From the NCBI GenBank assembly GCA_916613615.1, contig OU744726.1, forward strand, positions 18,913,515-18,977,514: a stretch of 64,000 bases of DNA, given 5' to 3'. Position 1 is the stretch's first letter; the number at the start of each line of letters is the position of its first letter. The translations under genes and the position numbers were made by a program. This document shows positions 13,401 to 22,533 of this stretch, piece after piece. The notes below the pieces were generated by a model. That model was not told the origin of the DNA, ran no database searches, and saw only the letters and a list, made by a program, of their open reading frames with translations. This DNA is from Steromphala cineraria (taxonomy: Eukaryota > Mollusca > Gastropoda > Trochida > Trochidae).

Positions 13401-16400
13401 GGCATAGTTGTGTTAATAAGAAAGTGCCTTAAAAAATACATCAAATGGTTTACAATTACTGAAAATACCATTAACGTAATGTTTGATGAGTCACTTTTTA
13501 ATGCTAATGAGTTGTTGTATTCATGTGTATATGTGCACCCCGAGGGGTCATCATGGTATAACCAGCCATATGTTCATTGTAAAAATGGGATTGAATTGTT
13601 ACAAGATAATCTCATTGGCATTCTAGCAGATCACCCAAATGCAATCGTTTTATGTGGCGGAGATTTCAACTCGAGAACGGGAAACGATCCAGATTTTATA
13701 GAGGATGATCTTCTTGAATATGTGGAGAAAAATTCTTCTAACTGGGAATTTTTAACTGATCAATTTAATCTTGAAAGATTCTCCGTCGATAAAACTGTGA
13801 ATGCATTTGGTAGATCATTACTAGAATTATGTTCTGTTTTAAATATACACATAGTGAATGGGAGAAGCGGTACGGATGATAAGATCGGAGACTTTACATT
13901 CATTGGTCCAATGGGGGCCAGCGTAATTGATTATATAATTACTTCTTCATGTTTGTTTTCTAATTGTATAGGCTTTAATATTCCGACACGCACTGAGTCA
14001 ACGCATCTCCCTCTCACGATGAAAATGCGTTCTGCGCATAAATGTGAAGACAATTTAATAAGAACCGATAATACTTTTAGTTATAAGTTTGTATGGAAGC
14101 CGGAGAAGTCGAATGAGTTCAGAGAAAATATGTTATCCGATATTGTTCAAGAGTTACTTGATGATTGTATAGATTCTGTCTTCAATGATATCAATCACAG
14201 TGTACAATGTATTGTTGATGCTATGTGTACTGCTGCCACAAGTATGAAACGAAAACTGTCGTCTAAAAGGGTTGGTAAGGATAGTCCATGGTTTGATAGT
14301 GAATGACGAAGATTGAAAGCTGAACGTTGTCGCAAATTAAATCAATTTAGAAAACATAAGGATAAAAAACACTTAGATGCCTATCATGTAGCAAGAAATT
14401 TATATAATTCTAAATGTAAACAGAAACAAACTGAATACTATAAGCAAAAACAAATTAAACTAGCAAATAATGTTAACTCCAAAGAGTTTTGGTCAATATT
14501 CCGGGAGTTGAACGGCAAACAGTTTAAACAATGTAACATAAGCACTGAGAATTGGTATGAACATTTTAAACATTTATTCTCGTCGATTGAAAAGGAACCA
14601 GATAGTGAAAACTCGACTACTGGTGTTGGGGTAGATACATCCACCGATTTTAAAGAATTGTCTAGTGTTATTCTGGATTCGCCAATAAGCAGACAAGAAA
14701 TTTTGGATAGCATACAAAATTTAAAAGTGAACAAAGCAGCAGGCGTAGATAACATTTTACCAGAATTTATAAAACACTCTGGGGATATTCTACTACCCTA
14801 CTTAGAGTTAGTTTTTAATGTTATCTTAGATAGCGGTAACTTCCCCTCGTCTTGGACTACTGGCATTATTATACCAATCCATAAGAGTGGAGATGTTAAT
14901 AACGCAGATAATTACAGAGGTATAAATCTACTTAGTATACTGGGAAAGGTATTCGTATATATCATTAACAAAAGATTAACATTCTGGGCTGATACATTTG
15001 ATAAAATAGACGAATCGCAAGCTGGGTTCAGGGCGGGATATAGCACAGTAGACAATATTTTCATACTAAATTCGATAATCCAGAAGTGTCTTGGTACAAA
15101 AGGTAATAAATTGTATGCCTTGTTTATAGATTTAAAAAAAGCATTTGACTCGATACATAGAGCAAAACTATGGGGGGTTATGGAGAAACATGGCGTTAGC
15201 CCTAGGATGAATACATTGCTAAGGAATATTTATGACAATGTTAAAGTTTGCATCAGAAATAATCATGAAATTTCGGATTCTTTTATTTGCAATGCTGGTC
15301 TGAGACAAGGTTGTATTTTGAGCCCATTTCTGTTTTCGATGTTTATAAATGAATTTGCATTGATAATCCATAGTGGTGGCTCTCATGGAGTTCAGTTACA
15401 CCCTTATTTAACCGAATTGTTCTTACTATTGTTTGCTGACGATATGATTTTATTTTCAACAACCATTGTTGGACTACAGCGGCATATAAACGCATTAGAA
15501 CATTATTGTGAAAATACAGGCTTAAGTATCAATATGGAGAAAACTAAAGTTGTAGTATTCAAAAATGGAGGTAAGCTATCTAAAACCGAAAAGTGGTATT
15601 ATAAAGGCCACCAGCTTTGTGTAACGAAATCATATAAGTATCTTGGAGTTTATTTTTCAAATCGCCTTTGCTTTTCAGATCATTCAAAATATTGTTCTAC
15701 ACAAGCCAAAAAAGTACTAATTGGTGTTTTAAAAAGTATTTCAAAACTTGTGGATATTGATTGTAATTCTTTTTTCAAAATATTTGATTCAAAAATTGTT
15801 CCTATTTTATTGTATGGCGCAGAGGTATGGGGATTCAAACATTTTGAAGTTATTGAGAAAATACACTTATACGCATGTAAAAAATTCCTAGGAGTAAAGA
15901 TTAACACTCCGAGCAATATGGTGTATGGTGAATGTGGCAGATTCCCAATTCACATATTCGCAAAAGTGAAAATAATAAAATTTTGGATACGTCTTTTGAA
16001 TATGCCCTCATATAGATACCCTAGACAATGCTATGACATGATGTTGATGTATGATAAGAATGGAAAGACAAATTGGGTATCCAACATTCGTAAATTATTA
16101 AATAATGTTGGTTTTGGTGACATATGGCTGAGCCAAAAAGTTGATTTTAATTCCAATTTTGTAAATATTTTTATGCAAAGACTGAAAGATATATTTACAC
16201 AAGAATGGTGTATGTCACTATCACTTTCAAACAAATGTTTTTACTACAGGATGTTTAAGCCACATATATACAGAGAAAATTATCTGAGTTCATTAAATAT
16301 AAGAAAATTTCGAAATGCATTATCTCGCTTTAGATGCTCATCCCACGACCTAGCAATTGAATCAGGTAGATATAATAATATACCGCCAGAAACTAGAATT

Positions 16401-16805
16401 TGTAAATTATGTAATCTTAATTGTGTAGAAGACGAATATCATTTTGTTTTAATTTGCCCATTATATGCTGACCTCAGAACAACTAACATTCCTAGATACT
16501 ATTATGAACATCCAAATAAAATCAAATTCTCATTACTTTTAGGAACTGACAATAATAATCTAATTCGAAAGCTATCAACTTTCATTTATCAAGGAATGTC
16601 ATTAAGAAAGAATAAATTATAAGTATGATGTGATATTGTATTAAATTTTAGATAATATGTGTTTTGTCTGATATGATGTGGTATATGCTAGAATATAATA
16701 TGTTGTAATTGTAATAATTAATTGTGTGTAAATTGATGTTATAATTCGTACATGTTTTGTACTATAGGCCTGTGGCCTCTTAGTATTGAATAAAGAATGT
16801 CAGAA

Positions 16806-16839
<34 letters not shown>

Positions 16840-19823
16840 GTAAATAATTATATTAAAACATAGAGGATATTAAATGAGTGTCCATGACATACTATGTTTA
16901 CGACACGAGTGGCTAAATATTAGTATTTCCCGAGCGAGAGCGAGGGGTATACTGATATTAAGGCATGAGTGTCGTAAACATAGTATGTCATGGCCACGAA
17001 TATAATATTCTGTTTATTACCGTAGTCCCAAAATTAAAGAAAATACTCAAAAATGACTTCTCGGCATAGGCGGACTAGCCGCCGCCGGCCCATAGAAATT
17101 GTGACGTCATAGGTGAAGCGTGACGTTAAAGCATTGTTTATTACGTGACGTCACAATGCAAAAGTGATATTTTGCCCTAGGGCAACATATGAAAAATATG
17201 AACCTCGATATGACTGCCTTCGTAGGTAATAATATGTTTTAACGTTTGTGAACCAAGCATGGGCAATAGGGACGAAATTTTGGTAAACGTTCACAGGCTT
17301 ATATCGACTAGATACAGTTCATGTAATATGACAAATGAAGTTTAATCAGATGAGATTCTATTTATTATCCAAAATCATATTGCAATACTTAACACCATGA
17401 AAAATGTGCATCTCATCACTGCAATTGCTGAAGTCACCTAGTGCGATGATGTCATAGTATTGTGAAGTCATCTTGGTTATAACATCATAAGATTGTGATG
17501 TCATTATGAGATGATATAATTAGATTGTGATTTCATAAGCAGGATATTACAAAATCTCCTGTCAAAATTATATCGCCTGGGAGATATCATATGATTTTCC
17601 ACAGTGTAGTTATTAAACTAAGTTGTCTGCTTTACTTCCAGCATGCATTACCACTGCCGTTCTTTCTCCTCCTGTCGGCTGACATCTATAAACACATTGG
17701 TATACTCAATAACACAGGTGAGAACAATGTATACATACTGATGACATGTGATATTTGTTTTACCGGTATTTGACAAAATTAATTTGGGATATTTACTCAA
17801 ATAATTTGGGATATTTACTCAAAATTTTAAGTTATGAGAAAGACCACCTAATGAAATATAGATCCTAAACTAAACAACATCCTTAATCTATTTTGTCCAG
17901 ATTTGTCAAATTCATCTACCAGGTAATAAACATTAAACTATCACAGCCTGACTCACATGAGGTAGAAGTGTTATCAAGTCAAGTATCAACTCATGTTTCT
18001 GTCATAATGGATTTAAGAGTGAACATCAGCAGTGATTAAAATATGGAACACCCAAATCATTATGCCTGAGAATGAGGCACTTTATTGTTTTTAGTAAGCA
18101 TCTATAAAAAAGAATGTTTTATTTTCTTATATTGCAGAACCTATGGAAGTTCCAGTGCTGGGTTTCACAGCTCCCAAGATGTGGATCTTTCTGGCAGCAA
18201 ACATACTTACACAGTATCCTTTATTGTCTTTAAGATTACAGTTAGCAGTTAAAGGTTCTGAATCTGTACAATTATGCCTCATGTTCTATGACAAAAACTT
18301 AACATCTTCTCTTTTTATAAATTAATGCAGTATTGTACTGCAATATGCTTAGATCTATTTGTGGTATCACAAACATTTTCTTGTTACTTTAAAGCAGGCC
18401 TCCAATATTTCACTATGTATAAGCACATTAACATTGTGATAGGGTAAAATTCATATTACAAAACATTTTGAAAGCCATAAAATAAGAATACTTCATCCTG
18501 CCAACTCGATTGAGCCGAACTCTTATGCAAGCCACCAAAACTTCTAGTTATGTCCTGTCTAAACCATCTTCTTCCTGAGTGTAAAAAAGTAACATTGCTA
18601 TCATCTGAAATTTATGTTACAAGACAATTTGATAGCAATGAAGAGTTTCATCAGGATAAACTGAAGTTTGGAGCCAAAATCATGTCACATCTCCTCCTTT
18701 TATGCTAGCCACTAAAACTTTTCTTTATGTCCTGACTTACCAAATTCTTCTCAAGGCAAAGCAAGTGACAGTTTGAAAGCCATAAAGTCAGAATAGTCTC
18801 ATACGGTAAAGTTGAAGTTCTGAGTGGAAAACATATCTCAGGCTCTTTCTCTTATGCTAGCCACTAAAAATTCTCTTTATGTCCTGACTAAACCATCTTC
18901 CCCCTCAATGCTAAAAAAGCGCCACTCTCTTTTACTGTCTTGCTGCATCGAATCAAACTTTGTGGTTTGCATGCAATGAGAAGGAGCTACCTCCCACAGA
19001 TTTCTGATTTGACATGAAGTACACTGAAGAACTGGCACAGAAATAGTTACAAATTGCAGCAGGATTTGTGTAAACCAGTGATTGAAACTGGCAAGATTTA
19101 TACCATGAAGTGAGTGTCCTGACCTGACCATAACTTTATGTAACATTGTAAGTTTTTCGATCACACTATTTGCAATAGTACAAATTCTTGATAGGTCGTT
19201 ATGCCTGTCATTGATGGCCCATGTTTCGCTACTTCCAGCCAATATTTGCAGGTTTCACAATAGTTTTGGGGGCTCTTATCTATGCAATAATACTTACGGC
19301 CGTGATGTAAGTGAAATACTCTTGAACACCAAATCACATCACCTAACCTCATCTCACCTCACCGCAACTCAACTCAACTCAACTCAACTCAACTCAACTC
19401 AACTCAACTCAACTCAATTCAACTCACCTGTCTCTAAAGGTGTGGGTTGATATCCCTCACAAACCCCGACCTGTTAAAGTACTAGAATTGTACTATTGCA
19501 GTTTGTGTAATCCCAAACATGACAGGGTTACATTTGTTCACTATCTTAATGGCATGTTTCGCAACTTATTCACCTTGACCCCAATCAGATATGTGTGTAT
19601 ACGTTCCGTATTTATCCTGACGACGGAGTGCGCGTCTCTCACGGTAACGCTCGTGGTCACCCTTCGGAAGTTTGTCAGCCTGCTGTTCTCTATATTCTAC
19701 TTCCAGAACCCCTTCACTTTCCACCACTGGATCGGAACAGCCTGCGTCTTCACCGGGACCTTCCTCTTCGTTGACATCGTCTCCATGATCCGCAAAGGAA
19801 TCGAAAAGGAGAAAAAACAATGA
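1327..19823 (+). CDS. SLC35B4: SLC35B4-like nucleotide-sugar transporter, ten exons
   Basis: Exons: 1327-1403, 3986-4099, 10127-10229, 10674-10723, 11064-11145, 11649-11706, 12267-12376, 17642-17717, 18138-18213, 19589-19823. They total 981 nt, or 326 codons plus TGA, close to the vertebrate protein length. All nine junctions keep one frame. Family: SLC35B4 carries UDP-xylose and UDP-N-acetylglucosamine into the Golgi/ER lumen as a multi-pass membrane protein. Diagnostic blocks seen: MRETLAILMVFVGCCSN at the start, NISMPLHMIFRAGSLVANL across exons 3-4, and ILTTECASLTVTLVVTLRK in the last exon. The C terminus ends KEKKQ, which fits a KxKxx ER-retrieval signal. The start ATG opens the conserved first helix. 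Intron 7 contains a LINE; intron 9 looks U12-type. The last exon is much richer in G+C than the others. Confidence 0.95.
2626..2774 (-). repeat. TRIM 3' LTR (degraded copy)
   Basis: It has the same length as the partner LTR. Its minus-strand A box (TGGCCGAACAA) and B box (GGTACGAATCC) each carry one change from consensus, so this copy is the more decayed. Confidence 0.78.
2776..2795 (-). other. TRIM polypurine tract
   Basis: On the minus strand this reads CACTTTGTGGAGGGGGTGT, immediately upstream of the 3' LTR. That is the expected position for the plus-strand primer of reverse transcription. Confidence 0.6.
2891..2908 (-). other. TRIM primer-binding site
   Basis: TGGTGCCCAACGCGAGGC on the minus strand begins with TGG, complementary to a tRNA CCA end. 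It is two bases inside the 5' LTR. It resembles lysine-tRNA type sites, but I cannot assign the tRNA with certainty. Confidence 0.65.
2911..3059 (-). repeat. TRIM 5' LTR with intact A and B boxes
   Basis: It runs TGTTACA...TGTAACA. On the minus strand, TGGCCGAACAG matches the tRNA A-box consensus TRGYNNARNNG exactly, and GGTTCGAATCC matches the B box exactly, 33 nt downstream. The B box sits in a 5-bp stem, 7-nt loop T arm (CCGGG/CCCGG). I see no convincing anticodon arm, so this is a tRNA-like promoter module rather than a tRNA gene. Confidence 0.75.
3064..3985. other. Intron 1 remainder, nothing recognised
   Basis: The stretch is AT-rich with a GC-rich patch near 3220-3300. No coding or repeat structure was recognised. 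Confidence 0.35.
3986..4099 (+). CDS. SLC35B4: SLC35B4 exon 2
   Basis: Acceptor TTTCAG, donor GTAAAA. It encodes NILTFSQFLFITLEGFIF and the following loop, typical of helix 2 in this family. Confidence 0.92.
4100..5488. other. Intron 2, AT-rich, nothing recognised
   Basis: No exon, RNA gene or clear repeat was seen. Confidence 0.35.
5489..5693. repeat. Dispersed repeat family R1, copy 1
   Basis: The segment from TTTGGGTGCAAT to the CACC-rich end shares an ordered series of blocks with 19214-19345 and 61400-61600: CTAGTTCCAGC, TTGCAGGTTTCAC, GTGTTGCAGG, AATACTAGCA, and GATATAA followed by CTCTTGAAAG. No TIR, LTR or poly(A) was identified. It could be a SINE or a non-autonomous element. The minus strand of copies 2 and 3 gives similar short peptides (CETCKHWLE/CETCKYWLE), but these are not sustained. 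Confidence 0.65.
5819..6216. mobile_element. hAT-like MITE with 8-bp target duplication
   Basis: This 398-bp element starts TAGGGATGTCATGATAC and ends GTATCATGACGTCCCTA (imperfect TIRs). It is flanked on both sides by CTAAATTA (5811-5818, 6217-6224). The interior is rich in CGATACGAT and ATCGTGTATTG-type motifs near both ends, with no transposase. An 8-bp duplication fits the hAT superfamily. Confidence 0.8.
6396..6659. mobile_element. hAT-like MITE family M2, copy 1
   Basis: It begins CAGTCTATGTAAACATAGCC and ends GCTTTACTTAGACTG-like sequence (ACGTTTACTTAGACTG). Direct repeats CTTTGATGAC (6386-6395, 6660-6669) flank it. A second copy lies at 24129-24381 with the same termini. Subterminal TTGAGTCTAG blocks are shared. 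It is non-coding. Confidence 0.75.
6670..7870. other. Intron 2, AT-rich, nothing recognised
   Basis: No exon-like or repeat structure was recognised. Confidence 0.35.
7879..8440 (+). mobile_element. Pearl/Helentron-like element A
   Basis: The 5' end is TTAGCTCATCAG, followed by GGCATGGCATGG and a GTCC-rich tract (CCGTCCGTCCGTCC). Three tandem monomers of about 140 bp follow, then GATGAGCT and the hairpin AGAGCCAATGGCTCT with a T-rich end. The inverted AGCTCATC/GATGAGCT pair and 3' hairpin are typical of bivalve pearl and Helentron-like non-autonomous elements. It has no coding capacity. Confidence 0.78.
8887..8929 (-). repeat. Relic of the TRIM LTR tRNA-like module
   Basis: It shares the exact 15-mer CTCCGGGTTGAGAGT (8905-8919) and the surrounding degenerate B-box region (ATTCAAACTCAGGA) with the LTRs at 2626-3059. 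It appears to be a fragment of the same family or of its tRNA-like source. Confidence 0.5.
8930..10126. other. Intron 2, nothing recognised
   Basis: AT-rich sequence with no exon, RNA gene or repeat that I can support. Confidence 0.35.
10127..10229 (+). CDS. SLC35B4: SLC35B4 exon 3
   Basis: Acceptor CTCCTAG, donor GTGAGT. It encodes YYTVMVALFFVVQVVNNQA and the conserved NISMPLHMIFRA block. Confidence 0.95.
10674..10723 (+). CDS. SLC35B4: SLC35B4 exon 4
   Basis: Fifty bases encoding GSLVANLILGVIILKK plus two bases. Acceptor TTTTTGCAG, donor GTAACT. Confidence 0.92.
11064..11145 (+). CDS. SLC35B4: SLC35B4 exon 5
   Basis: Encodes YKWTKYASVALISIGIAMC and the following loop. Acceptor TTTTCAG, donor GTAGGT. 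Confidence 0.92.
11649..11706 (+). CDS. SLC35B4: SLC35B4 exon 6
   Basis: Encodes a variable, hydrophilic, His-rich loop, then DYLMWIVG leading into the next helix. Acceptor TGTCCAG, donor GTAAGT. Confidence 0.88.
11905..12104 (+). repeat. Upstream copy of a ~190-bp duplication carrying a decoy exon 7 acceptor
   Basis: This copy matches 12099-12300 with an offset of 189-194 bp. Shared blocks include CTGGCAGCAACAAC, TCATGACAGTAA and GCTAAATGGTATCTTCC. It contains a 3' splice site (TTTGCAG, ending 12072) and about 30 bp of exon 7-like sequence (GCATGTTGTCCTTTGCT) before continuing into the second copy. Exon 7 proper begins in the second copy at 12267. Confidence 0.85.
12267..12376 (+). CDS. SLC35B4: SLC35B4 exon 7
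   Basis: Encodes VCMLSFALFMSAYMGIFQEQ and KFGKHASEALFYN, a strongly conserved family block. Acceptor CATTGCAG, donor GTAAGT. Its 5' part is the second copy of a tandem duplication. Confidence 0.95.
12549..13112 (+). pseudogene. LINE ORF1, truncated: coiled coil plus RRM-like domain
   Basis: The start (M at 12501) of the open frame lies in host sequence if the target duplication is right. The visible protein has a short coiled coil (YVEHLEFRIEDQERRGRRNN), then an ORF1p-like RNA-binding domain: NNMILYGIED, RDIERAHRLG and SRPIIVQM. LINE ORF1 proteins bind element RNA in the ribonucleoprotein particle. The frame ends at TAG 13110 and is the same frame as ORF2. Confidence 0.75.
13234..14306 (+). 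pseudogene. LINE ORF2, APE endonuclease part
   Basis: The frame opens after TAA 13233, which interrupts the N-terminal FWNVSGLA region. Endonuclease motifs are visible: VGLTETWL (catalytic Glu), CGGDFNSRTG (Asp/Asn) and SVIDYIITSS (Asp). The usual C-terminal SDH is STH here, so one key Asp is missing. The part ends at TGA 14304-14306, in the same frame as the following reverse transcriptase; a single-base change of a Cys codon would explain this stop. Confidence 0.85.
14307..16622 (+). pseudogene. LINE ORF2, reverse transcriptase and C-terminal Cys/His motif
   Basis: It continues the endonuclease frame after the internal TGA. Reverse transcriptase motifs in order: FRAGYSTVDN, FIDLKKAFDSI (motif A), GLRQGCILSPFLF (motif B) and FADDMILFS at 15432-15458 (motif C, catalytic Asp pair). 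Near the C terminus CKLCNLNCVEDEYHF followed by C forms the CCHC-like motif common in this group. The reading frame runs about 770 codons without a stop to TAA 16620. Confidence 0.9.
16789..16837 (+). other. LINE poly(A) signal and A-tail
   Basis: AATAAA is followed 14 nt later by 29 uninterrupted A residues, the expected 3' end of a retrotransposed transcript. Confidence 0.9.
16882..16993. repeat. Fold-back element with ~45-bp arms
   Basis: Left arm CCATGACATACTATGTTTAC... pairs with right arm ...GTAAACATAGTATGTCATGG, with a ~20-bp loop rich in CGAGCGAGAG. GC-rich sequence with TGACGTCA-type motifs continues to about 17170 and may belong to the same element. No target duplication was identified. 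Confidence 0.75.
17642..17717 (+). CDS. SLC35B4: SLC35B4 exon 8
   Basis: Encodes HALPLPFFLLLSADIYKHIG and following residues. Acceptor ACTTCCAG, donor GTGAGA. The His-Ala-Leu-Pro-Leu-Pro block directly continues exon 7 in the family. Confidence 0.94.
18138..18213 (+). CDS. SLC35B4: SLC35B4 exon 9
   Basis: Acceptor ATTGCAG. It encodes EVPVLGF...MWIFLAANILTQ and ends at a U12-type donor GTATCCTTT. The codon split CA|A gives the Gln before YVCIR. Confidence 0.93.
19214..19345. repeat. Dispersed repeat family R1, copy 2
   Basis: A shortened copy of the segment at 5489-5693, inside the U12-type intron. It shares TTTGCAGGTTTCAC, AATAATACTTACGGCC and GTGAAATACTCTTGAA and ends in the same ACCTCA-rich sequence. 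Confidence 0.6.
19366..19425 (+). repeat. (AACTC)12 microsatellite
   Basis: Twelve units of AACTC with one AATTC variant near the end. It directly follows the R1 copy and probably grew from its CTCA-rich tail. Confidence 0.9.
19589..19823 (+). CDS. SLC35B4: SLC35B4 exon 10 (last coding exon)
   Basis: Encodes YVCIRSVF, ILTTECASLTVTLVVTLRK, FVSLLFSIFYFQNPFT and the C-terminal KxKxx-like tail. Codons end mostly in G or C, unlike the AT-rich codons in exons 1-9. No AATAAA was found in the next 270 bp, so the poly(A) site is unplaced. Confidence 0.95.
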
Positions 19824-20092
19824 TAATATATATTTGGAAAATGTTTACCAAGAGATCTCTTTTTGTGTGTGAAGATTTTGTCAATTGACTGCATGAGAAT
19901 GAGAGAAAAAATGAGGTTTTTGCTTCGTTAGATGAAATGAAAATAATGTGGAAATATCTTGAAAATTTACTATGAAAAGATATAAATCACTGTCAAAGTA
20001 ATGTAAAATATCTGCTCAAGTGCAAGAAATAATTTTGAGAATAATTGAAAGAAATTGTGATAATTGTTATCGAATTAAAACTGGGATCAGTT

Positions 20093-20960
20093 TTTTTAGC
20101 TCATCTGGCCTGTAAGGCCCGATGGGCTTATGGCATGGCATGGTGTCCGGCGTCCGTCCGTCCATCCGTCCGTCCATCCGTCCATCCGTCCGTCCGTAAA
20201 CTTTGTGGAATTTCGACTTCTTCTCCAGAACCATAAGGCCTAGAAAGCTGAAACTTTGTGTACAGACTCCTTGGCTAGTGAGGATTATAAATTGTAGCTT
20301 TGGTGGCCCTGTGACCCCTAATAAGGGCCACAGGGGCCACACCCTAAAAACCTATTTTCATCTTCTTCTCAAGAATCATAAGGCCTAGAAAGCTGAAACT
20401 TTGTGTACAGACTCCTTGGCTAGTGAGGATTATAAATTGTAGCTTTGGTGGCCCTGTGACCCCTAATAAGGGCCACAGGGGCCACACCCTAAAAACCTAT
20501 TTTCATCTTCTTCTCCAGAACCATAAGGCCTAGAAAGCTGAAACTTTGTGTACAGACTCCTTGGCTAGTGAGGATTATAAATTGTAGCTTTGGTGGCCCT
20601 GTGACCCCTAATAAGGGCCACAGGGTCCACACCCTAAAAACCTATTTTCATCTTCTTCTCCAGAAGCATAAGGCCTAGAAAGCTGAAACTTTGTGTACAG
20701 ACTCCTTGACTAGTGAGGATGATGAATTGTAGCTTCGGTGACCCTGTTGCCCCTAATAAAGGCTACAGGAACTTCCTTCAAATCTATTTTCATCTTCCTC
20801 TCCTGAAGTATGAGGTCTAGAAAACTGAAAGTTGTCGCCTATACTTAATTTTATGATTGGTGACCCTGTGGCCTCTACAAAGGGGGAATCACATTGGCCA
20901 CACTCTACAGCATAATTGATGATGAAGCCTGATGAGCTACAGAGCCAATGGCTCTATTTT
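20093..20960 (+). mobile_element. Pearl/Helentron-like element B
   Basis: 5' end TTTTTAGCTCATCTGGCCTG, GGCATGGCATGG, a GTCC/ATCC tract (20149-20195), four full tandem monomers of ~145 bp and one decayed one, then GATGAGCT and hairpin AGAGCCAATGGCTCT. The monomers begin near CTTCTTCTCCAGAACCATAA and contain TACAGACTCCTTGGCTAGTG. Its T-rich 3' end abuts element C with no spacer. Minus-strand reading frames here are by-products of the repeat. Confidence 0.85.
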
Positions 20961-22380
20961 TAGCTCATCAGGACTGAAAGTCCAGATGGGCTTATGGCAT
21001 GGCCCGTCGTCCGGCGTCCGTCCGTCCGTCCGTCGTCCGTCCGTAAACTTTTGACACTTTCGACTTCTCCTCATGAACCATACACATTAGAGAGCTGAAA
21101 TTGTGTGTACAAGTACCTTAGCATATGGAAATTCTAATTTGTAACTTTGGTGACCCTCTGACCCCAAATAGGGTCACAGGGGTCACAACTTTAAAAACCT
21201 ATTTTCATCTTCTTCTCCAGTTCCAGAAGGACTAGAGAGTTAAAAATTATATGTGCAGACTCCTTGGCCAATGGGGATCCTAATTTGTAACTTTGGTGAA
21301 CCTGTGACCCCAAATAGGGTCACAGGGGTCACAACCTTAAATACCTATTTTCATCTTCTTCTCCAGTTCCAAAAGGAGTAGAGAGTTAAAAATTATATGT
21401 GCAGACTCCTTGGACAATGGAGATTCTAATTTGTAACTTTGGTGACCCTGTGACCCCAAATAGGGTCACAGGGGTCACAACCTTAAAAACCTATTTTCAT
21501 CTTCTTCTCCAGTTCTAAAAGGACTAGAGAGTTAAAAACGATATGTGCAGACTCCTTGGCCAATGGGGATTCTAAATTGTAGATTTCGTGACCCCATGAC
21601 CCCAAATAGGGTCACATGGGTCACAACCTTAAAAACCTATTTTCATCCACTTCTCCAGTTCTAAAAGGACTAGAGAGTTGAAAGTGATATGTGCAGACTC
21701 CTTTGACAATGGGGATTCTAATTTGTAACTTTGGTGAACCTGTGACCCCAAATAGGGTCACAGGGGTCACAACCTTAAAAACTATTTTCATCTTCTTCTC
21801 CAGTACTAAAAGGACTATGGATGTGAAAATGATATGTGCAGACTCCTTGGCCAATCAGGATTCTTAATTGTAGATTTCGTGACCCCATGACCCCAAATAG
21901 GGTCACAGGGGTCACAACCTTAAAAAACAATTCTCATCTTCTTCTCCAGTTCCAAAAGGTCTAGAGAGCTAATATTGATATGTGCAGACTCCTTGGACAA
22001 TGGGGATTCTAATGTGTAACTTTGTTGACCCTGTGACCCCAAATAGGGGCACAGGGGTCACAACCTTAAAAAACTATTTTCATCTTCTTCTCAAGTTCCA
22101 AAAGCTCTAGAGAGCTGAAATTATATGTGCAGACTCCTTGGCCAATGGGGATTCTAAATTGTAGATTTTGTGACCCCATGACCCCAAATAGGGTCACAGG
22201 GGTCACAACCTTAAAAACTTATTTTCATCATCATCTTTAGCTCCTAAAGGTCTATTGAGCTGAAATACTGCATGTAGACTCCTTGCCCAATTGGGATTCT
22301 AAACTGTAGGTTTTGTGACCCCATGACCCCAAATAGGGTCACAGGGGTCACAATCTTAAAAACCTATTTTTCTCCATTAG
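20961..22380 (+). mobile_element. Pearl/Helentron-like element C, 3' end not seen
   Basis: It begins AGCTCATCAGGACTG directly after element B, with a GTCC tract (21017-21045) and about nine monomers of ~145 bp of a different subfamily (GACCCCAAATAGGGTCACAGG). Monomers are diverged from each other. The repeat stops near 22375 without the usual hairpin; the next hairpin terminus is at 22586-22600, behind a second 5' end. Confidence 0.75.
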
Positions 22381-22533
22381 ATGACAGTCTATGGCAAATT
22401 TATTTCTCCTTGGATATTTTAGTGTGGTCTTCTTTCACTGTCTGATATTGGCGATCTAGAAAGTGTTGAATAATAATACATTTGTTTTGTAATTCTTTTA
22501 TAGGTTTTCTTTCAATAGGTAACATCAGTTTCA

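Larger units (their letters stand above)
12549..16837 (+). mobile_element. 5'-truncated non-LTR retrotransposon (LINE)
   Basis: An ORF1-like RNA-binding region, an APE-type endonuclease and a reverse transcriptase are followed by AATAAA (16789-16794) and a run of 29 A (16809-16837). The candidate target duplication AAGTGTAAA (12540-12548, repeated at the A-tail junction) puts the 5' end inside ORF1, so the copy is 5'-truncated. It lies in SLC35B4 intron 7, sense to the gene. The clade is uncertain; domain order and the C-terminal Cys/His motif suit the CR1/Jockey group. Coding is broken by in-frame stops, so this copy is inactive. Confidence 0.9.
18214..19588 (+). other. Probable U12-type (minor spliceosome) intron
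   Basis: The donor GTATCCTTT matches the U12 5' splice-site consensus RTATCCTTT at every base. Near the 3' end, CACCTTGAC (19571-19579) fits the U12 branch site, with the presumed branch A at 19578, ten bases before the final AG. That spacing is within the U12 range. No other junction in this gene has these features. Confidence 0.82.

Noticed and set aside
14304..14306. TGA as a selenocysteine codon in LINE ORF2
   Set aside because: No selenoprotein context; other in-frame stops show a decayed element.
14313..16622. Separate gene starting at a non-ATG codon
   Set aside because: It is in the same frame as the preceding endonuclease and separated only by one TGA; it is the second half of LINE ORF2.
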